Assembly: GCA_947488935.1 (NCBI GenBank)
Contig: CANLBN010000006.1
Span: forward strand, 186,001-250,000
Length of the DNA: 64,000 nucleotides
Direction of reading: 5' to 3'
DNA from: an uncultured Pseudomonadales bacterium
GTDB taxonomy: Bacteria > Pseudomonadota > Gammaproteobacteria > Pseudomonadales > Cellvibrionaceae
Below, one piece after another: positions 26,291-37,380 of the stretch. Numbering within the stretch: position 1 is the stretch's first letter; each line of letters opens with the position of its first letter. The notes beneath the pieces were generated by a model, which worked only from the letters and a program-made list of their open reading frames with translations, was not told where the DNA came from and did no database searches. A program made the translations under genes and the position numbers.

Positions 26291-26562
26291 CGTTAAGAGA
26301 CCCCAGAACATCTGGTTTGATTATGCTGCATACAGCTCTAATTATTGCTAGTGCAATATCTGCGCTGATCTTAAGTACAAATTTGACTGAAATATCTGGG
26401 GCACAAAAAGGTTAGATCAACGTCTATTATTTCGCTCCCCAGTGATTTTAATTCCGACAGGCTTTATTATTTTCGCAGTTTGGTGGCGTATTTATTCCCG
26501 TATTACTTCTTAATTTTTATTGCTATACAAGCAGTTCAAGTACACGCCTTTGCCAAGGGTTA

Positions 26563-27132
26563 TTAAGTCTTGGGTAAAGTAACACCCTTCTGCCCTTGGT
26601 ATTTACCACCACGGTCCTTGTAGGAGGTTTCGCACACCTCGTCAGACTCAAAAAATAACATCTGTGCCACACCTTCGTTCGCATATATTTTTGCAGGTAA
26701 TGGCGTCGTATTAGAAAACTCCAGTGTAACGTGGCCTTCCCACTCAGGCTCCAATGGTGTGACATTAACAATAATACCGCAGCGAGCATAAGTCGATTTA
26801 CCTAGGCAAACCGTTAGCACACTGCGAGGAATACGAAAATATTCCACTGTGCGTGCAAGCGCAAACGAATTAGGCGGAATAATACACACATCACTTTTTA
26901 CATCGACAAAACTTTTTTCGTCAAAGGCTTTGGGGTCAACCACTGTTGAATGTACATTGGTAAAGATTTTAAATTCATCTGCACAACGTACATCGTAGCC
27001 ATAACTAGAGGTACCATAAGAAATTAAGCGATCACCTTGTTCGCCATAGCGAACCTGATTTGCCTCGAATGGCTCTATCATATTCTCTTGCTCGGCCATG
27101 CGACGCATCCAATGATCTGACTTGATACTCAT
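26563..27132 (-). CDS. dcd: dCTP deaminase
   Basis: The 189-residue enzyme converts dCTP to dUTP for dTMP synthesis. I placed the start at the ATG at 27132, which follows a GAGGAAAA ribosome-binding site and gives the family's N-terminus (M-S-I-K-S-D-H-W-M); an upstream in-frame ATG at 27213 would add 27 unrelated residues and overlap the DUF427 gene. Motifs are S-S-Y-G-Y-D-V-R near 43-50, G-K-S-T-Y-A-R-C-G near 110-118 and the catalytic-Glu segment [10 protein letters not shown] near 129-138. It ends a reverse run apbC-DUF427-dcd. Confidence 0.95.
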   Translation of the reverse strand: MSIKSDHWMRRMAEQENMIEPFEANQVRYGEQGDRLISYGTSSYGYDVRCADEFKIFTNVHSTVVDPKAFDEKSFVDVKSDVCIIPPNSFALARTVEYFRIPRSVLTVCLGKSTYARCGIIVNVTPLEPEWEGHVTLEFSNTTPLPAKIYANEGVAQMLFFESDEVCETSYKDRGGKYQGQKGVTLPKT

Positions 27133-27178
27133 TTTTTCCTCACTTATTTCATTTTGATAGCTTTTGTTTTGGCAGCAA

Positions 27179-27457
27179 TTAACTGACCTCGACACCGCGC
27201 CAAAAGGCGACATAGCCCTTTATATTTTTGGCTCTAGATTTAGGCTCACAATAATACCATGCCGCGTCTTTATTTTGCTCACCATCAACATCCAAGGTGT
27301 AATAATTGGCAGTCCCTTTCCAAAAGCAGTAGGTTGTTTTATCGCTAGCTTGTAAGTAGTCTTCTTGAACTGATGACAAAGGAAAATAATGATTACCTTC
27401 AACGACAATTGTCTCATCGGATTGTGCAATAACGGTATTATTCCATATCGCTTTCAT
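27179..27457 (-). CDS. DUF427 domain protein
   Basis: The 92-residue protein is a complete DUF427 domain: K-A-I-W-N-N near the start, [30 protein letters not shown] and the terminal V-A-F-W-R-G-V. The start at 27457 sits 7 bases after GAGG; an ATG 6 bases upstream is too close to that site. The biochemical role of this beta-tent domain is not established. It lies between apbC and dcd and is an insertion relative to the apbC-dcd neighbours I know from pseudomonads. Confidence 0.88.
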   Translation of the reverse strand: MKAIWNNTVIAQSDETIVVEGNHYFPLSSVQEDYLQASDKTTYCFWKGTANYYTLDVDGEQNKDAAWYYCEPKSRAKNIKGYVAFWRGVEVS

Positions 27458-27497
27458 CGTCATACCTCAATAGCTACTTTAATTAAAACAACAATGG

Positions 27498-28616
27498 TTA
27501 GTCTTCGCTGATAACAATTTCTGGCATATCGGCTGCCGAATGTAATCGCTGTAGCCATAGTTCAGCCACAGCCTTTTGTGCCGTCTCACAATAGCGTTTA
27601 GCAATGGCACTATCTGGATCGGCAACCACCGTTGGTTTACCACTATCAGCCTCTTCACGAATCGACATCGCTAAGGGCATGGCACCCAATAGCTTGCTTT
27701 TGTAATCTGCCGCAATGCGTGCGCCACCACCTTCACCAAAAATATGTTCCTCGTGCCCACAATTACTACAGTGGTGCACTGCCATATTCTCAACAACGCC
27801 TAAAACAGGAATACTCACCTTAACGAACATCTCTATGCCTTTTTTAGCATCGAGTAGGGCTATGTCTTGCGGGGTTGTTACGATAATAGCGCCCGAGACA
27901 GGGACTTCTTGCGAGAGCGTCAGCTGAATATCACCCGTACCTGGTGGCATATCCACAAACAAGTAATCCAAATCATCCCAGTCGGTCTGAAAAATCATTT
28001 GTTGCAAAGCACCAGTAGCCATTGGACCACGCCAAACAGCCGGTGTTTTATCCGAGAGCAAATAACCCAAGGACATGGATTGCAAACCATGGGCCTCAAC
28101 AGGAATCATCGCTTTTTCATCGCGAACTTCTGGCTTTTTCTTTTCAGCTCCCAACATCTGTGGCTGGCTGGGGCCGTAAATATCGGCATCTAAAATACCC
28201 ACTCGCGCACCCATTTTAGCTAGCGCAAGAGCGAGATTAACCGTTGTGGTAGATTTACCAACACCACCTTTACCCGAGGCAACCGCAATAACATTGCGCA
28301 CATTATTGATGGGCTTTTTACCTTCAACACCCACACTGATCGGTGCCTTCCAAGCATCATTGATAACAACTTTATCAACATCCTCGATCGTGGCTAGTTT
28401 CTGGCTTACTTCATCGACAATAGCTTTTCGCTCAGCCTCTCCGGGATAACCTAAGGTCAGGTTCAGCGATAAGCGCTTGTCGAGATACTGAATATTAGTA
28501 ATAGCCTCAAGCGCCAGCAAATGTTGGCCCGTATGCGGCTCCTTAATCGTGATAAGCAATGGCAATACATGCTGCTCTATCCATGCAGCAAGATTAGGAG
28601 AAATAGACGAAGACAT
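27498..28616 (-). CDS. apbC: Iron-sulfur cluster carrier ApbC/Mrp
   Basis: The 372-residue P-loop ATPase has an N-terminal MIP18/DUF59-like domain (about residues 10-85), then G-K-G-G-V-G-K-S-T near 115-123 (deviant Walker A), D-A-D-I-Y-G-P-S-Q near 144-152, and the cluster-binding C-x2-C pair in H-H-C-S-N-C-G-H near 278-285. It carries and transfers a 4Fe-4S cluster to apoproteins. It is divergent from metG; neighbouring Rnf subunits need many Fe-S clusters, which is a suggestive but unproven link. Confidence 0.92.
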   Translation of the reverse strand: MSSSISPNLAAWIEQHVLPLLITIKEPHTGQHLLALEAITNIQYLDKRLSLNLTLGYPGEAERKAIVDEVSQKLATIEDVDKVVINDAWKAPISVGVEGKKPINNVRNVIAVASGKGGVGKSTTTVNLALALAKMGARVGILDADIYGPSQPQMLGAEKKKPEVRDEKAMIPVEAHGLQSMSLGYLLSDKTPAVWRGPMATGALQQMIFQTDWDDLDYLFVDMPPGTGDIQLTLSQEVPVSGAIIVTTPQDIALLDAKKGIEMFVKVSIPVLGVVENMAVHHCSNCGHEEHIFGEGGGARIAADYKSKLLGAMPLAMSIREEADSGKPTVVADPDSAIAKRYCETAQKAVAELWLQRLHSAADMPEIVISED

Positions 28617-29128
28617 AAAAATTCACACATTAATCAGTAAGAGGCGTGCATATTACCCACCAATAGGCGAATAAACCATAACTAAGACATACTTCAGCAA
28701 AAAGAAATGACAAAATCGGAGGGTAATGCCTAATCTTTTCAATAAGTCAGTTTTTATTGAATTAACCAGACTTCCTAGCCAATATTTATCAGTAAAAAAG
28801 TAGGGTTATAAAGTATCCCTATAACCTGCAAAAATCACATGAAATAGTCTCGCCTCTGTACCAGCAACCTCTGTAGTAGAGGCTAAAGTCGGTAAAGCTC
28901 GCGAGCCTTGTTTATGACTTTTTTGCATATGTTTATAGAGAAAAAGCATTAGCAGAATAATCCAATATTCATAATCAATATTAGGTGAATCAATGATATA
29001 ATTTGCGCCGATTATTTCACCATACACTGGCGCAAAGTCCATCAAATAGATAACCAGCTCTCGATCTAGAAGATACCGAGGGCTATTTGGCATCGCCACT
29101 ATCAGCGACACACAAAGAAACAGAGTTT
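28617..29128 (+). other. apbC-metG divergent regulatory region
   Basis: This 512-base gap is AT-rich. It contains hairpins GGTTATA/TATAACC (28804-28826) and CCTCT/AGAGG (28867-28881 approximately) and a promoter motif near 28994. A reverse frame at 28806-29111 (101 codons) spans much of it, but it has no recognisable protein and would overlap the promoter motif, so I do not call it a gene. The space before the metG start is longer than needed for one promoter. Confidence 0.4.
28994..29002 (+). promoter_or_regulatory. Extended -10 promoter for metG-rnf
   Basis: TGATATAAT matches the extended -10 consensus TGnTATAAT exactly and lies 127 bases before the metG ATG. Such promoters need little or no -35 element, and none is visible. 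By position it would drive metG and, through the tight overlap, the rnf genes. Confidence 0.5.
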
Positions 29129-31207
29129 ATGAGCCGTAAAATTTTAGTTACAAGCGCACTACCCTATGCCAATGGATCTATACACTTAGGCCATTTGGTG
29201 GAGTATATTCAAACGGATATCTGGGTTCGCTTTCAAAAGCTTCGTGGTCACCAATGTACCTATGTCTGTGCAGACGATGCCCACGGTACGGCTATCATGC
29301 TCAAAGCTGAGCAAAATGGTATTTCTCCTGAGGGGCAAATTGCCAATATTAAGGCCGAGCACGAGAAAGACTTTAGCGACTTTCAAATCGCCTTCGACAA
29401 CTTTCATTCAACGCATTCTCCCGAAAACCAAGAATTATCTGGCCTGATTTATCAGCGTCTAGTTGAAAATGGACATATTGCAACGCGTACCATTACCCAA
29501 GCCTACGACCCAGAAAAAGAACTATTTTTAGCTGACCGTTATATAAAAGGCACCTGCCCAAAATGCAAAAGCCCAGACCAATATGGCGACAATTGCGAAG
29601 TATGTGGCGCCACCTACTCTCCAACTGATCTAATTGATGCCAAATCGGTCATCTCTGGAGCCACCCCCATACAAAAAGACTCCGAACATTTCTTTTTTAA
29701 GCTCCCAGAATTTAGCGAGTTTTTACACAACTGGACACGTGCGGGACACCTACAAAGTGAGATGGCTAATAAACTAGCTGAGTGGCTAGATGCTGGCTTA
29801 CAAGAGTGGGACATCTCTCGTGATGCACCTTATTTTGGCTTTGAAATTCCAGGGCAGACAGGTAAATATTTTTATGTATGGCTAGATGCACCCATTGGCT
29901 ACATTGCAAGCTTTAAAAACTTTTGCGAAAACCAAGATAAAAACACCCAGGGACTAAACTGGGAAGATTACTGGCTAGACGATAACAGTGGCGACCCCAA
30001 ACTCAACAACGGTACCGAGCTGTATCACTTTATCGGTAAAGATATTGTTAACTTCCATGCGCTATTTTGGCCTGCCATGTTGCACTCTGCTAAATTTCGC
30101 ACACCCACTGCCGTCAATGTACATGGCTTTTTAATGGTTAATGGCAGTAAAATGTCAAAATCACGCGGCACATTTATTAACGCTCGCACATACCTTAATC
30201 ACTTAAAGCCAGATTATCTGCGCTATTATTTTGCCGCGAAATTATCTAATGGTGTCGATGATCTCGACCTTAATTTAGATGACTTTATTCAGCGCGTTAA
30301 CTCTGACCTTGTCGGCAAGGTCATTAATATTGCTAGCCGCACAGCCCGTTTTATACAAAAATCTGGCGGCTCTTTAGGTAGCACCATAGAGAACGAAGCA
30401 CTTTGGCAACAATGTGTCAGCGCAGGCGAAACAATTGCAGCACTTTATGAGGGGCGCGAGTTCGCTAAAGCTATGCGTGAGATTATGAACCTCGCCGATG
30501 CCGCTAATGAATATATCGCCGCAAAAGAGCCATGGACACTCGCCAAAGTCGAAGGTAACGAACAAGTAGTCGTCGATATTTGTACACAAGCACTTAATAT
30601 GTTTCGTGCCATAGCCACCTATTTAAAACCTGTCCTACCTGTTTTGGTTGCTAATGCCGAGGCATTCCTAAACGAAGAGTTAGATTGGGCCAATGACATC
30701 CAGTTTAAAACCAACCATAGCATTAATAAATTTAAACCCTTGCTAGGACGCGTTGAAAAAGACCAAGTCGACGCTATTGTCGAGGATAGTAAGGAAGAAT
30801 TAAACGCAATGAATCAGGCAGAGAATCAAGCAAATGATGCTCAAACATCCGACTCTGAGTTGGCAAAGGAGCCATTGGCACCTGAAATAGATTTTAATGC
30901 CTTTGCACAAACCGATTTACGCGTCGCAAGAATTGTTAAGGCCGCTCATGTAAAAGGTGCCGATAAATTATTGCAACTCACCCTTGATTTAGGCGGAGAG
31001 ACACGTAATGTTTTTTCGGGGATTAAAAGTGCCTACAAGCCCGAAGACCTAGAGGGGAAACTGACGATCATGGTGGCCAACCTAGCACCACGAAAAATGA
31101 AATTTGGGCTCTCTGAAGGTATGGTGCTGGCAGCCGGACCTGGCGGCAAAGAAATTTACCTATTAGAGCCACACAGCGGTGCAACACCCGGCATGCGAGT
31201 CATGTAA
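29129..31207 (+). CDS. metG: Methionyl-tRNA synthetase
   Basis: The 692-residue class I synthetase charges tRNA-Met. The HIGH motif reads H-L-G-H at residues 19-22, the zinc knuckle has C-P-K-C and C-E-V-C about residues 145-161, and the KMSKS loop is K-M-S-K-S near 342. A C-terminal tRNA-binding (EMAP/OB) domain covers about residues 590-692. I set the start at the ATG at 29129, the family N-terminus [15 protein letters not shown]; an in-frame ATG at 29087 adds 14 unrelated residues. Its stop overlaps the rsxA start by one base (TAATG), implying translational coupling with the Rnf operon. Confidence 0.97.
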   Translation: MSRKILVTSALPYANGSIHLGHLVEYIQTDIWVRFQKLRGHQCTYVCADDAHGTAIMLKAEQNGISPEGQIANIKAEHEKDFSDFQIAFDNFHSTHSPENQELSGLIYQRLVENGHIATRTITQAYDPEKELFLADRYIKGTCPKCKSPDQYGDNCEVCGATYSPTDLIDAKSVISGATPIQKDSEHFFFKLPEFSEFLHNWTRAGHLQSEMANKLAEWLDAGLQEWDISRDAPYFGFEIPGQTGKYFYVWLDAPIGYIASFKNFCENQDKNTQGLNWEDYWLDDNSGDPKLNNGTELYHFIGKDIVNFHALFWPAMLHSAKFRTPTAVNVHGFLMVNGSKMSKSRGTFINARTYLNHLKPDYLRYYFAAKLSNGVDDLDLNLDDFIQRVNSDLVGKVINIASRTARFIQKSGGSLGSTIENEALWQQCVSAGETIAALYEGREFAKAMREIMNLADAANEYIAAKEPWTLAKVEGNEQVVVDICTQALNMFRAIATYLKPVLPVLVANAEAFLNEELDWANDIQFKTNHSINKFKPLLGRVEKDQVDAIVEDSKEELNAMNQAENQANDAQTSDSELAKEPLAPEIDFNAFAQTDLRVARIVKAAHVKGADKLLQLTLDLGGETRNVFSGIKSAYKPEDLEGKLTIMVANLAPRKMKFGLSEGMVLAAGPGGKEIYLLEPHSGATPGMRVM

Positions 31208-31788
31208 TGAACGAATTTATACTGATATTGCTAAGTACAATTTTGGTGAATAATTTTGTGTTGGTTCAATTTCTTGGGCTATGCCCATTTATGGGTGTGT
31301 CGAATAAATTAGAAACTGCCATTGGTATGGCGAGTGCAACAACCTTTGTGTTAACTCTCGCCTCTATTTGTAGTTATTTGGTACACGCCTATGTGCTGGA
31401 GCCCCTATCGTTAACCTACTTAAAAACCATATCGTTTATTTTGGTGATTGCCGTTGTTGTACAATTTGCCAAAATGTTTATCGAAAAAACCAGCCCGCTG
31501 CTCTATCGTGTTCTTGGTGTATTTTTGCCACTCATTACGACTAACTGTGCCGTCTTGGGTGTAGCTTTATTGAATACCACCAAGGCACATAACTTTTTCC
31601 AATCGGCCACCTATGGCTTTGGTGCAGCACTTGGATTTTCACTCGTATTGATTTTATTTTCTGCCATGCGTGAGCGCCTAACCGTTGCCGATGTACCCAC
31701 ACCGTTTAAAGGTGCGGCCATAGGCATGATTACAGCTGGGCTTATGTCTCTTGCGTTTATGGGATTTGCTGGTTTAATTCAGCTATAA
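31207..31788 (+). CDS. rsxA: Rnf/Rsx complex subunit A
   Basis: The 193-residue protein has six membrane segments and the RnfA patterns [18 protein letters not shown] near residues 12-29 and [10 protein letters not shown] near 105-114. RnfA and RnfE form the antiparallel membrane core of the Rnf ferredoxin:NAD+ oxidoreductase; the Cys in each conserved motif is proposed to hold a 2Fe-2S cluster. It begins in an overlap with the metG stop. Confidence 0.96.
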   Translation: MNEFILILLSTILVNNFVLVQFLGLCPFMGVSNKLETAIGMASATTFVLTLASICSYLVHAYVLEPLSLTYLKTISFILVIAVVVQFAKMFIEKTSPLLYRVLGVFLPLITTNCAVLGVALLNTTKAHNFFQSATYGFGAALGFSLVLILFSAMRERLTVADVPTPFKGAAIGMITAGLMSLAFMGFAGLIQL

Positions 31789-31860
31789 AGAGTACTAATT
31801 TTTTATTGGTATTAGGTATTAATATTGACTGTGATGTTAGCGTTAAATGGCATCACTTAA

Positions 31861-32556
31861 ATGATGGCGTGTATGTTCGAACTTATTATAAATAACCCCA
31901 TTAGTGCCGCCTTGATTGGCCTTGGTGGTCTTGCATTAATTTTTGGTGCCATATTGGGGTTTGCTGCCGTCAAATTTAAAGTAGAAGGCGACCCTATTGT
32001 TGAGCAACTGGACGCCCTCTTGCCACAAACTCAGTGTGGTCAATGCGGTCACCCTGGCTGTCGCCCCTACGCCGAAGGTATTGCTAATGGAGAGGCCATT
32101 AATAAATGCCCTCCCGGTGGACAAGCAACTATCAATGCCATTGCTACTTTGCTAGATGTAGATGCTCCCTCTCTTGACGAAGAACACGGTGAAGAGGCCG
32201 ATATTAAAACCGTGGCATATATCCGTGAAGACGAATGTATTGGTTGCACCAAATGTATCCAAGCCTGCCCCGTTGATGCAATTTTAGGCGCCGCAAAACA
32301 AATGCATACAGTGATTGGCGATGAATGCACCGGTTGTGATTTATGCGTTGAACCCTGCCCCGTTGACTGTATCGATATGCTATCTGTTGAACAAACGGTA
32401 AAGGATTGGCACTGGGAAAAACCACCCACAAATATACAAGCATTAGCGGCTAATATTATTGCCACCGACCGTTTTGATAATAGTGATAACGCTACCACTG
32501 ACGATACAAGCACCGAAGATACTGATGGTGATGATGATGAGGGTCGTGCCGCATGA
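31861..32556 (+). CDS. rsxB: Rnf/Rsx complex ferredoxin subunit B
   Basis: The 231-residue protein has one N-terminal membrane helix, then the Fe-S motif [10 protein letters not shown] plus a distal Cys near 51-80, and two 4Fe-4S motifs ([12 protein letters not shown] and [12 protein letters not shown]). It relays electrons between the soluble donor and the membrane subunits. The C-terminus is a strongly acidic Asp/Glu/Thr tail of about 25 residues. Translation may start at 31861 or at the in-frame ATG at 31873, which gives the more usual N-terminus. It overlaps rsxC by 4 bases. Confidence 0.95.
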   Translation: MMACMFELIINNPISAALIGLGGLALIFGAILGFAAVKFKVEGDPIVEQLDALLPQTQCGQCGHPGCRPYAEGIANGEAINKCPPGGQATINAIATLLDVDAPSLDEEHGEEADIKTVAYIREDECIGCTKCIQACPVDAILGAAKQMHTVIGDECTGCDLCVEPCPVDCIDMLSVEQTVKDWHWEKPPTNIQALAANIIATDRFDNSDNATTDDTSTEDTDGDDDEGRAA

Positions 32557-34703
32557 GTCAGCCAACATCAGCCCAATTAATCAAAGTACATGAGATTCCC
32601 GGTGGTATTCATCCGCCAGAAAACAAAGCACAATCAATGCAATTACCTTTGGGTGAAGTATCAGTTCCTGAGGAACTTATTTTTCCACTCAATCAACATA
32701 TTGGCACACCGGCAATACCGATTGTCAACGTTGGTCAAAGGGTTTTAGCGGGAGAAAAGATTGCCGAGGCAGTGGGGGCTTTAAGCGTACCTATTCACGC
32801 ATCAACCTCCGGTACCATTACTGCCTTAGAGGATCGCCTACTTCCTCACACTTCGGGAATGAGTGGGCCTTGCATTGTTCTTGAAAGCGATGGCGAGCAC
32901 AAATTTACAGCCTTTGAGGGCTGCGAAGACTATCAACAACTCAGCAGCGCAGAGATTATCGAAAAAATTCGCCAAGCGGGTATTGCAGGGCTTGGCGGCG
33001 CAGGCTTCCCTACCGCGATTAAACTCGACCCTCGCAATACCTCTATCGATACACTTATTTTAAACGGCACCGAGTGTGAACCCTATATCACCGCTGATGA
33101 TCGCCTCATGCAGGACTACGCCCGCGATATTATTGCAGGCGCTCAATTACTCGCATTTATTTTAGGTGAACCTAAAAACATTATTGTGGGCATAGAAGAC
33201 AATAAGCCCGATGCCATTAAAGCAATGCAAGATGCAGCCAAAGGCAGCAACGTAAAGATTGTCAGCTTCCCTACTAAATATCCATCGGGTGGTGAAAAAC
33301 AGTTAATACAAATATTAACCGGAAAAGAAGTCCCCTCGGGCAAACTACCTGCTACTTTGGGTATTGTCGTACAAAATGTAGCTACCGCTATGTTTGCTTA
33401 CCGTGCGGTACGCTTTGGTGAACCACTCACTTGGCGTATCACCACACTCGTCGGCGAAGCGCTTAAGGAACAACGCAATATCAAGGCACTATTAGGCACA
33501 CCCGTCGAACATCTATTAAATGAACTTGGCTTTAACAATGATAAAGCATCACGCCTTATTATGGGTGGCCCAATGATGGGCTTTGCACTACCCGATGCCT
33601 ATGTACCCATTGTTAAGACTAGCAACTGTATTATTGCACCCAGCCACAGTGAAATGCCCGACCAACCACCAGCGCAAGCATGTATTCGTTGCGGTCTATG
33701 TGCTGAGGCTTGCCCTGCTAGTTTATTACCACAACAACTCTATTGGTATGCAAAAGCCGAGGAATATGATCGCCTGCAAAACCATAATTTATTCGATTGC
33801 ATCGAGTGCGGTGCTTGCTCCTATGTCTGCCCATCGACTATTCCGTTAGTTCAGTATTACCGTGCCGCTAAAGGGACAATTCGTCAGCAGCAGCAAGAGA
33901 AAATAAGATCCGATCACGCACGTCAGCGTTTTGAATTTAGGCAGGCCCGTATTGAAAGAGCCGAGGCTGAAAAAGAAGCCAAGCGCCTAGCGCGCAAAGA
34001 AGCCGCCGAAAAAGCCAAAGCACTCGCCGCCAAAAAGAAAGCCGAGGCGGCTACAAACCCCGAAAAAAATACCAGCGAATCGGCAGAAAAAGCGCCTCTT
34101 GATCCCGTAGCCCTTGCGATGGCTAAAGTAAAAGAAAAAGAACAAGACCCAGCAGTACAAAAAGCCAAACTGGAACGTGCTTTGGCGAGTGCACAAAGTA
34201 GAGTAGAAAAACTACAAGTACGCTTGAATGATGCAGAAAATGATCAAATTGAAAAACTGACCTCGCAAGTCAAGCAAGCTGAACTTCGTGTACAAGATGC
34301 ACAAAAAAATCTCGATAGCTTTGATCAAACGCAAAAAGCCCAAAAGCAAGAGAATAAAGATCCAGCTTCACCAAAAGGTGGACCACAAATCGACGCTAAT
34401 AAACGCGCAGATATTGACGATTTAAAACCAGCACCAACAAAAGTACTCGATGCTGCAAGCGCAGCTATTGAGCGCGCTAAGGCAAAAGCCGAAGCAATGG
34501 CCTCCATGAGTGAAGAAGAAAAACTAATTGATCAAGTGGCTTCATTAAAAAAACGTGTCGCAAAGGCCGAGGAAAAGCTTCAAAAAGCCGAGGCAGAAAA
34601 CAGCGAACATATTGCTGCGTTTAAAGCCGGCCTCACAAAAATGCAAAGCAAACTTGCGGCTACCCAAGAGCAACTCAATAGTTTACAACAAGAGAAGTCA
34701 TAA
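32553..34703 (+). CDS. rsxC: Rnf/Rsx complex subunit C (NADH-binding)
   Basis: The 716-residue peripheral subunit has an N-terminal barrel-sandwich region, the NADH/FMN-binding core with [10 protein letters not shown] near 148-157, and two 4Fe-4S motifs ([12 protein letters not shown] near 377 and [12 protein letters not shown] near 415). Beyond residue 450 the protein becomes a 260-residue Lys/Glu/Ala/Gln-rich coiled coil, a long tail also found on some gammaproteobacterial RsxC and sometimes AlgP-like in composition. It ends directly before rsxD. Confidence 0.95.
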   Translation: MSQPTSAQLIKVHEIPGGIHPPENKAQSMQLPLGEVSVPEELIFPLNQHIGTPAIPIVNVGQRVLAGEKIAEAVGALSVPIHASTSGTITALEDRLLPHTSGMSGPCIVLESDGEHKFTAFEGCEDYQQLSSAEIIEKIRQAGIAGLGGAGFPTAIKLDPRNTSIDTLILNGTECEPYITADDRLMQDYARDIIAGAQLLAFILGEPKNIIVGIEDNKPDAIKAMQDAAKGSNVKIVSFPTKYPSGGEKQLIQILTGKEVPSGKLPATLGIVVQNVATAMFAYRAVRFGEPLTWRITTLVGEALKEQRNIKALLGTPVEHLLNELGFNNDKASRLIMGGPMMGFALPDAYVPIVKTSNCIIAPSHSEMPDQPPAQACIRCGLCAEACPASLLPQQLYWYAKAEEYDRLQNHNLFDCIECGACSYVCPSTIPLVQYYRAAKGTIRQQQQEKIRSDHARQRFEFRQARIERAEAEKEAKRLARKEAAEKAKALAAKKKAEAATNPEKNTSESAEKAPLDPVALAMAKVKEKEQDPAVQKAKLERALASAQSRVEKLQVRLNDAENDQIEKLTSQVKQAELRVQDAQKNLDSFDQTQKAQKQENKDPASPKGGPQIDANKRADIDDLKPAPTKVLDAASAAIERAKAKAEAMASMSEEEKLIDQVASLKKRVAKAEEKLQKAEAENSEHIAAFKAGLTKMQSKLAATQEQLNSLQQEKS

Positions 34704-34704
34704 A

Positions 34705-35766
34705 ATGGCGTTTATTCGTGTCACGTCACCCCATGCGCATACCGCTAATACTACACAGGATATTATGCGCTGGGTTATTCTTGCAACCCTACCAGGGCTT
34801 GTTGCACTGACGCATTTTTTTGGTTGGGGCAGTATTATTAATGTCTTAATCAGCTGCCTAACCGCTATCGCCTGTGAGGCGTTAATGTTGAGTCTACGCA
34901 AGCGCCCTATTTTATTTTATCTAAAAGATTACAGTGCACTCGTTACCGGAATTTTATTAGGACTTGCGCTGCCGCCCTATGCACCTTGGTGGCTAGTTGT
35001 TATTGGTAGTACATCGGCAATTATACTCGCTAAGCAACTTTATGGTGGTTTGGGCTATAACCCATTTAATCCGGCAATGGTTGGCTACGTTATATTGTTA
35101 ATTTCTTTTCCCGTTGAGATGACACGCTGGGCAATACCCACCACACTACTTAGCGACGGCCAAACTTTGCCTTCTTTAGGGACTGCTTTACAAACGGTTT
35201 TTGGCTCAGGGGGTGTAGATGGCTATACCGGTGCAACACCATTAGATTTATTTAAAACACAACAAGGTTTGCTGGTCGAACAAATCAATGCGGCAGAGCC
35301 AATTTTTTCACTCGCAAGTTTTGCCGGTGCGGGCTGGGAATGGGTCAATGTTGCCTTTTTGGCCGGTGGTTTGTTTTTACTTTATAAACGCGCATTCACT
35401 TGGCATGCCCCTGTTAGCATGCTGCTTGCATTAAGCATTATGACATTTTTGTTTTATGGTGGAGGCAATTCAGAGAGTGGCGGCTCCCTGATGCTGCACT
35501 TATTTTCTGGCGGCACTATGCTCGGTGCGTTTTTTATTATTACTGACCCGGTTAGTTCGGCGGTGAGCAATAAGGGGCGTATCATTTATGGTGCAGGTAT
35601 TGGTATTTTAATTTATATTATTCGTGTTTGGGGTAACTACCCAGACGCTATTGCCTTTGCTGTTTTATTAATGAACTTTACAGCCCCATTTATAGATTAC
35701 TACACCTTGCCACGCACCTATGGCCATAGTAAATCTACACGTGCAACACGGGGGCGTGACTTATGA
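34705..35766 (+). CDS. rsxD: Rnf/Rsx complex subunit D
   Basis: The 353-residue integral membrane protein has about nine hydrophobic segments. It carries the covalent FMN motif T-G-A-T-P-L near residues 175-180 (Thr as attachment site) and [11 protein letters not shown] near 114-124. The start at 34705, one base after the rsxC stop, gives the family N-terminus; a longer frame reading back into rsxC is not used. It overlaps rsxG by 4 bases (ATGA). Confidence 0.95.
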   Translation: MAFIRVTSPHAHTANTTQDIMRWVILATLPGLVALTHFFGWGSIINVLISCLTAIACEALMLSLRKRPILFYLKDYSALVTGILLGLALPPYAPWWLVVIGSTSAIILAKQLYGGLGYNPFNPAMVGYVILLISFPVEMTRWAIPTTLLSDGQTLPSLGTALQTVFGSGGVDGYTGATPLDLFKTQQGLLVEQINAAEPIFSLASFAGAGWEWVNVAFLAGGLFLLYKRAFTWHAPVSMLLALSIMTFLFYGGGNSESGGSLMLHLFSGGTMLGAFFIITDPVSSAVSNKGRIIYGAGIGILIYIIRVWGNYPDAIAFAVLLMNFTAPFIDYYTLPRTYGHSKSTRATRGRDL

Positions 35767-36434
35767 ATCCAGAAAGCCCAAGCTCACCTTCTATACCCTT
35801 ATCAATGAGCAAAAATAGCCTACTGCTGTTTCTATTTGCATTGCTAACAGCCGGCATTTTGGCCACGACATTTGAAGGAACAAAAGAGGCGATTGCACTT
35901 GCCGAGCGTAAAGCGGCCGAAAAAGCACTATTGGAAATTATCCCAGCTAATCGCATAGATAATGACTTGCTACTCGATACTATCGAAATCCCAAGCTCGG
36001 CATGGCCTGAGCTTGGTTTAAAAAATGGCGGTAACATTCATATCGCCCGTAAAAATAACCAAGTCGTTGCGGTTATTATCCCCGCCGTTGCACCCGACGG
36101 CTACAGCGGTGACATAAAGATGATCGCAGGTATCAATAACAACGGTACTATTGCCGGTGTTCGTGTATTGACCCATACAGAAACACCCGGACTGGGTGAC
36201 AAAGTTGACCTCAAGAAAAGTGATTGGATAACACGCTTTGATAATAAATCCCTTGAGCAACCATCGATTAGTCAGTGGAAAGTGAAAAAAGACGGAGGAG
36301 ATTTTGACCAGTTTACAGGTGCTACAATTACACCAAGAGCCGTTGTCAGGCAAATTCGTAAAGTGCTCGAGTTTGTAAAACGCGAACAAACCTTACTATT
36401 TACCGTAGAGAACCCCGAAGGTTCTAGCCTTTAA
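35763..36434 (+). CDS. rsxG: Rnf/Rsx complex FMN subunit G
   Basis: The 223-residue protein has one N-terminal membrane helix and a periplasmic FMN-binding domain. The covalent attachment motif is F-T-G-A-T-I-T near residues 180-186, with G-L-G-D-K-V near 142-147 just upstream. Electrons pass between the FMNs of D and G during ion pumping. Translation is coupled to rsxD by the ATGA overlap. Confidence 0.95.
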   Translation: MNPESPSSPSIPLSMSKNSLLLFLFALLTAGILATTFEGTKEAIALAERKAAEKALLEIIPANRIDNDLLLDTIEIPSSAWPELGLKNGGNIHIARKNNQVVAVIIPAVAPDGYSGDIKMIAGINNNGTIAGVRVLTHTETPGLGDKVDLKKSDWITRFDNKSLEQPSISQWKVKKDGGDFDQFTGATITPRAVVRQIRKVLEFVKREQTLLFTVENPEGSSL

Positions 36435-36464
36435 AACCTGATAAAAGCAATGAATTAATAAACC

Positions 36465-37256
36465 GTGGCCAACACAATGAATACAACAAGCGACGATATA
36501 GTCACCGAGAATGAGCCCACACAAGAGGCACTCGCGGCATCTGACATAAACTATAGTGAGATCACTAAAAACGGCCTATGGTCTAATAACCCTGCTTTAG
36601 TGCAGCTACTTGGCCTATGCCCTTTACTTGCTGTCAGTGGCTCGGTAGTTAATGCCATTGGTCTAGGTCTCGCCACCCTGCTCGTATTGATTGGGTCAAA
36701 TATTGTTGTGTCGCTCATTCGCAATATTGTTAGCGATGCCGTCAAGTTACCCGTTTTTGTTATGATTATTGCATCCTTTACTACCTGTACCGAGCTATTA
36801 ATGCGCGCGTATACCTTTGAGCTCTACCAGATCTTAGGTATTTTTATCCCGCTGATTGTGACTAACTGCGCCATCCTTGGCCGCGCCGACGCCTTTGCTT
36901 GCAAAAATAAAGTGATCCCATCGGCTATCGATGGTTTGATGATGGGGCTTGGATTTTTATTAGTCCTCGTTTGTATTGGTGCAATTCGCGAGGTTTTTGG
37001 AGCAGGTACCTTATTTGCCGATATGCAGCTACTTTTTGGAGAAGCTGCCCGTGATTGGAAGATCACAGTCTTAGGTGACAATTACCCAGGCTTTTTAGTG
37101 GCCATCTTGCCACCCGGGGCTTTTTTAGTCGCTGGATTTTTAATTGCTTTCAAAAATATGATTGATAACTATAATGAAAAGAGACGATTAGCGGCTCAAC
37201 CTAAAAAGATCATCAAGGGTGCTAAACGCGTCAGAACAACTGGCTCTATTAGCTAA
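36465..37256 (+). CDS. rsxE: Rnf/Rsx complex subunit E
   Basis: The 263-residue protein has six membrane helices and the RnfE patterns [16 protein letters not shown] near residues 43-58 and [12 protein letters not shown] near 128-139. Compared with E. coli RsxE it has about 25 extra acidic N-terminal residues. The start is uncertain: GTG at 36465 or ATG at 36477, neither with a clear ribosome-binding site. It is the last rnf gene here; the endonuclease III gene that often follows is absent. Confidence 0.93.
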   Translation: MANTMNTTSDDIVTENEPTQEALAASDINYSEITKNGLWSNNPALVQLLGLCPLLAVSGSVVNAIGLGLATLLVLIGSNIVVSLIRNIVSDAVKLPVFVMIIASFTTCTELLMRAYTFELYQILGIFIPLIVTNCAILGRADAFACKNKVIPSAIDGLMMGLGFLLVLVCIGAIREVFGAGTLFADMQLLFGEAARDWKITVLGDNYPGFLVAILPPGAFLVAGFLIAFKNMIDNYNEKRRLAAQPKKIIKGAKRVRTTGSIS

Positions 37257-37380
37257 TAATAGAGATGTGTATACTATTTTTAACGGAATAAGCGCAGGCA
37301 AATTGATTTTGATACGGCTAATGTACATGTAGTCTTATCTAAAGCATAACCATACGCTATTGAAAAACAAGGGGCTTAGA

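Noticed and set aside
26291-26562. Short hydrophobic peptides in different frames (30 codons from ATG at 26323; about 22 from 26445)
   Set aside because: Frames do not join and lack ribosome-binding sites. At most a remnant of a small membrane protein gene; no support beyond hydrophobicity.
28806-29111. 101-codon reverse frame between apbC and metG
   Set aside because: No recognisable protein, no ribosome-binding site seen, and it spans the likely metG promoter.
33923-34507. Reverse frames opposite the rsxC coiled-coil tail
   Set aside because: Same artefact: low-complexity Lys/Ala/Glu codons leave antisense frames open.
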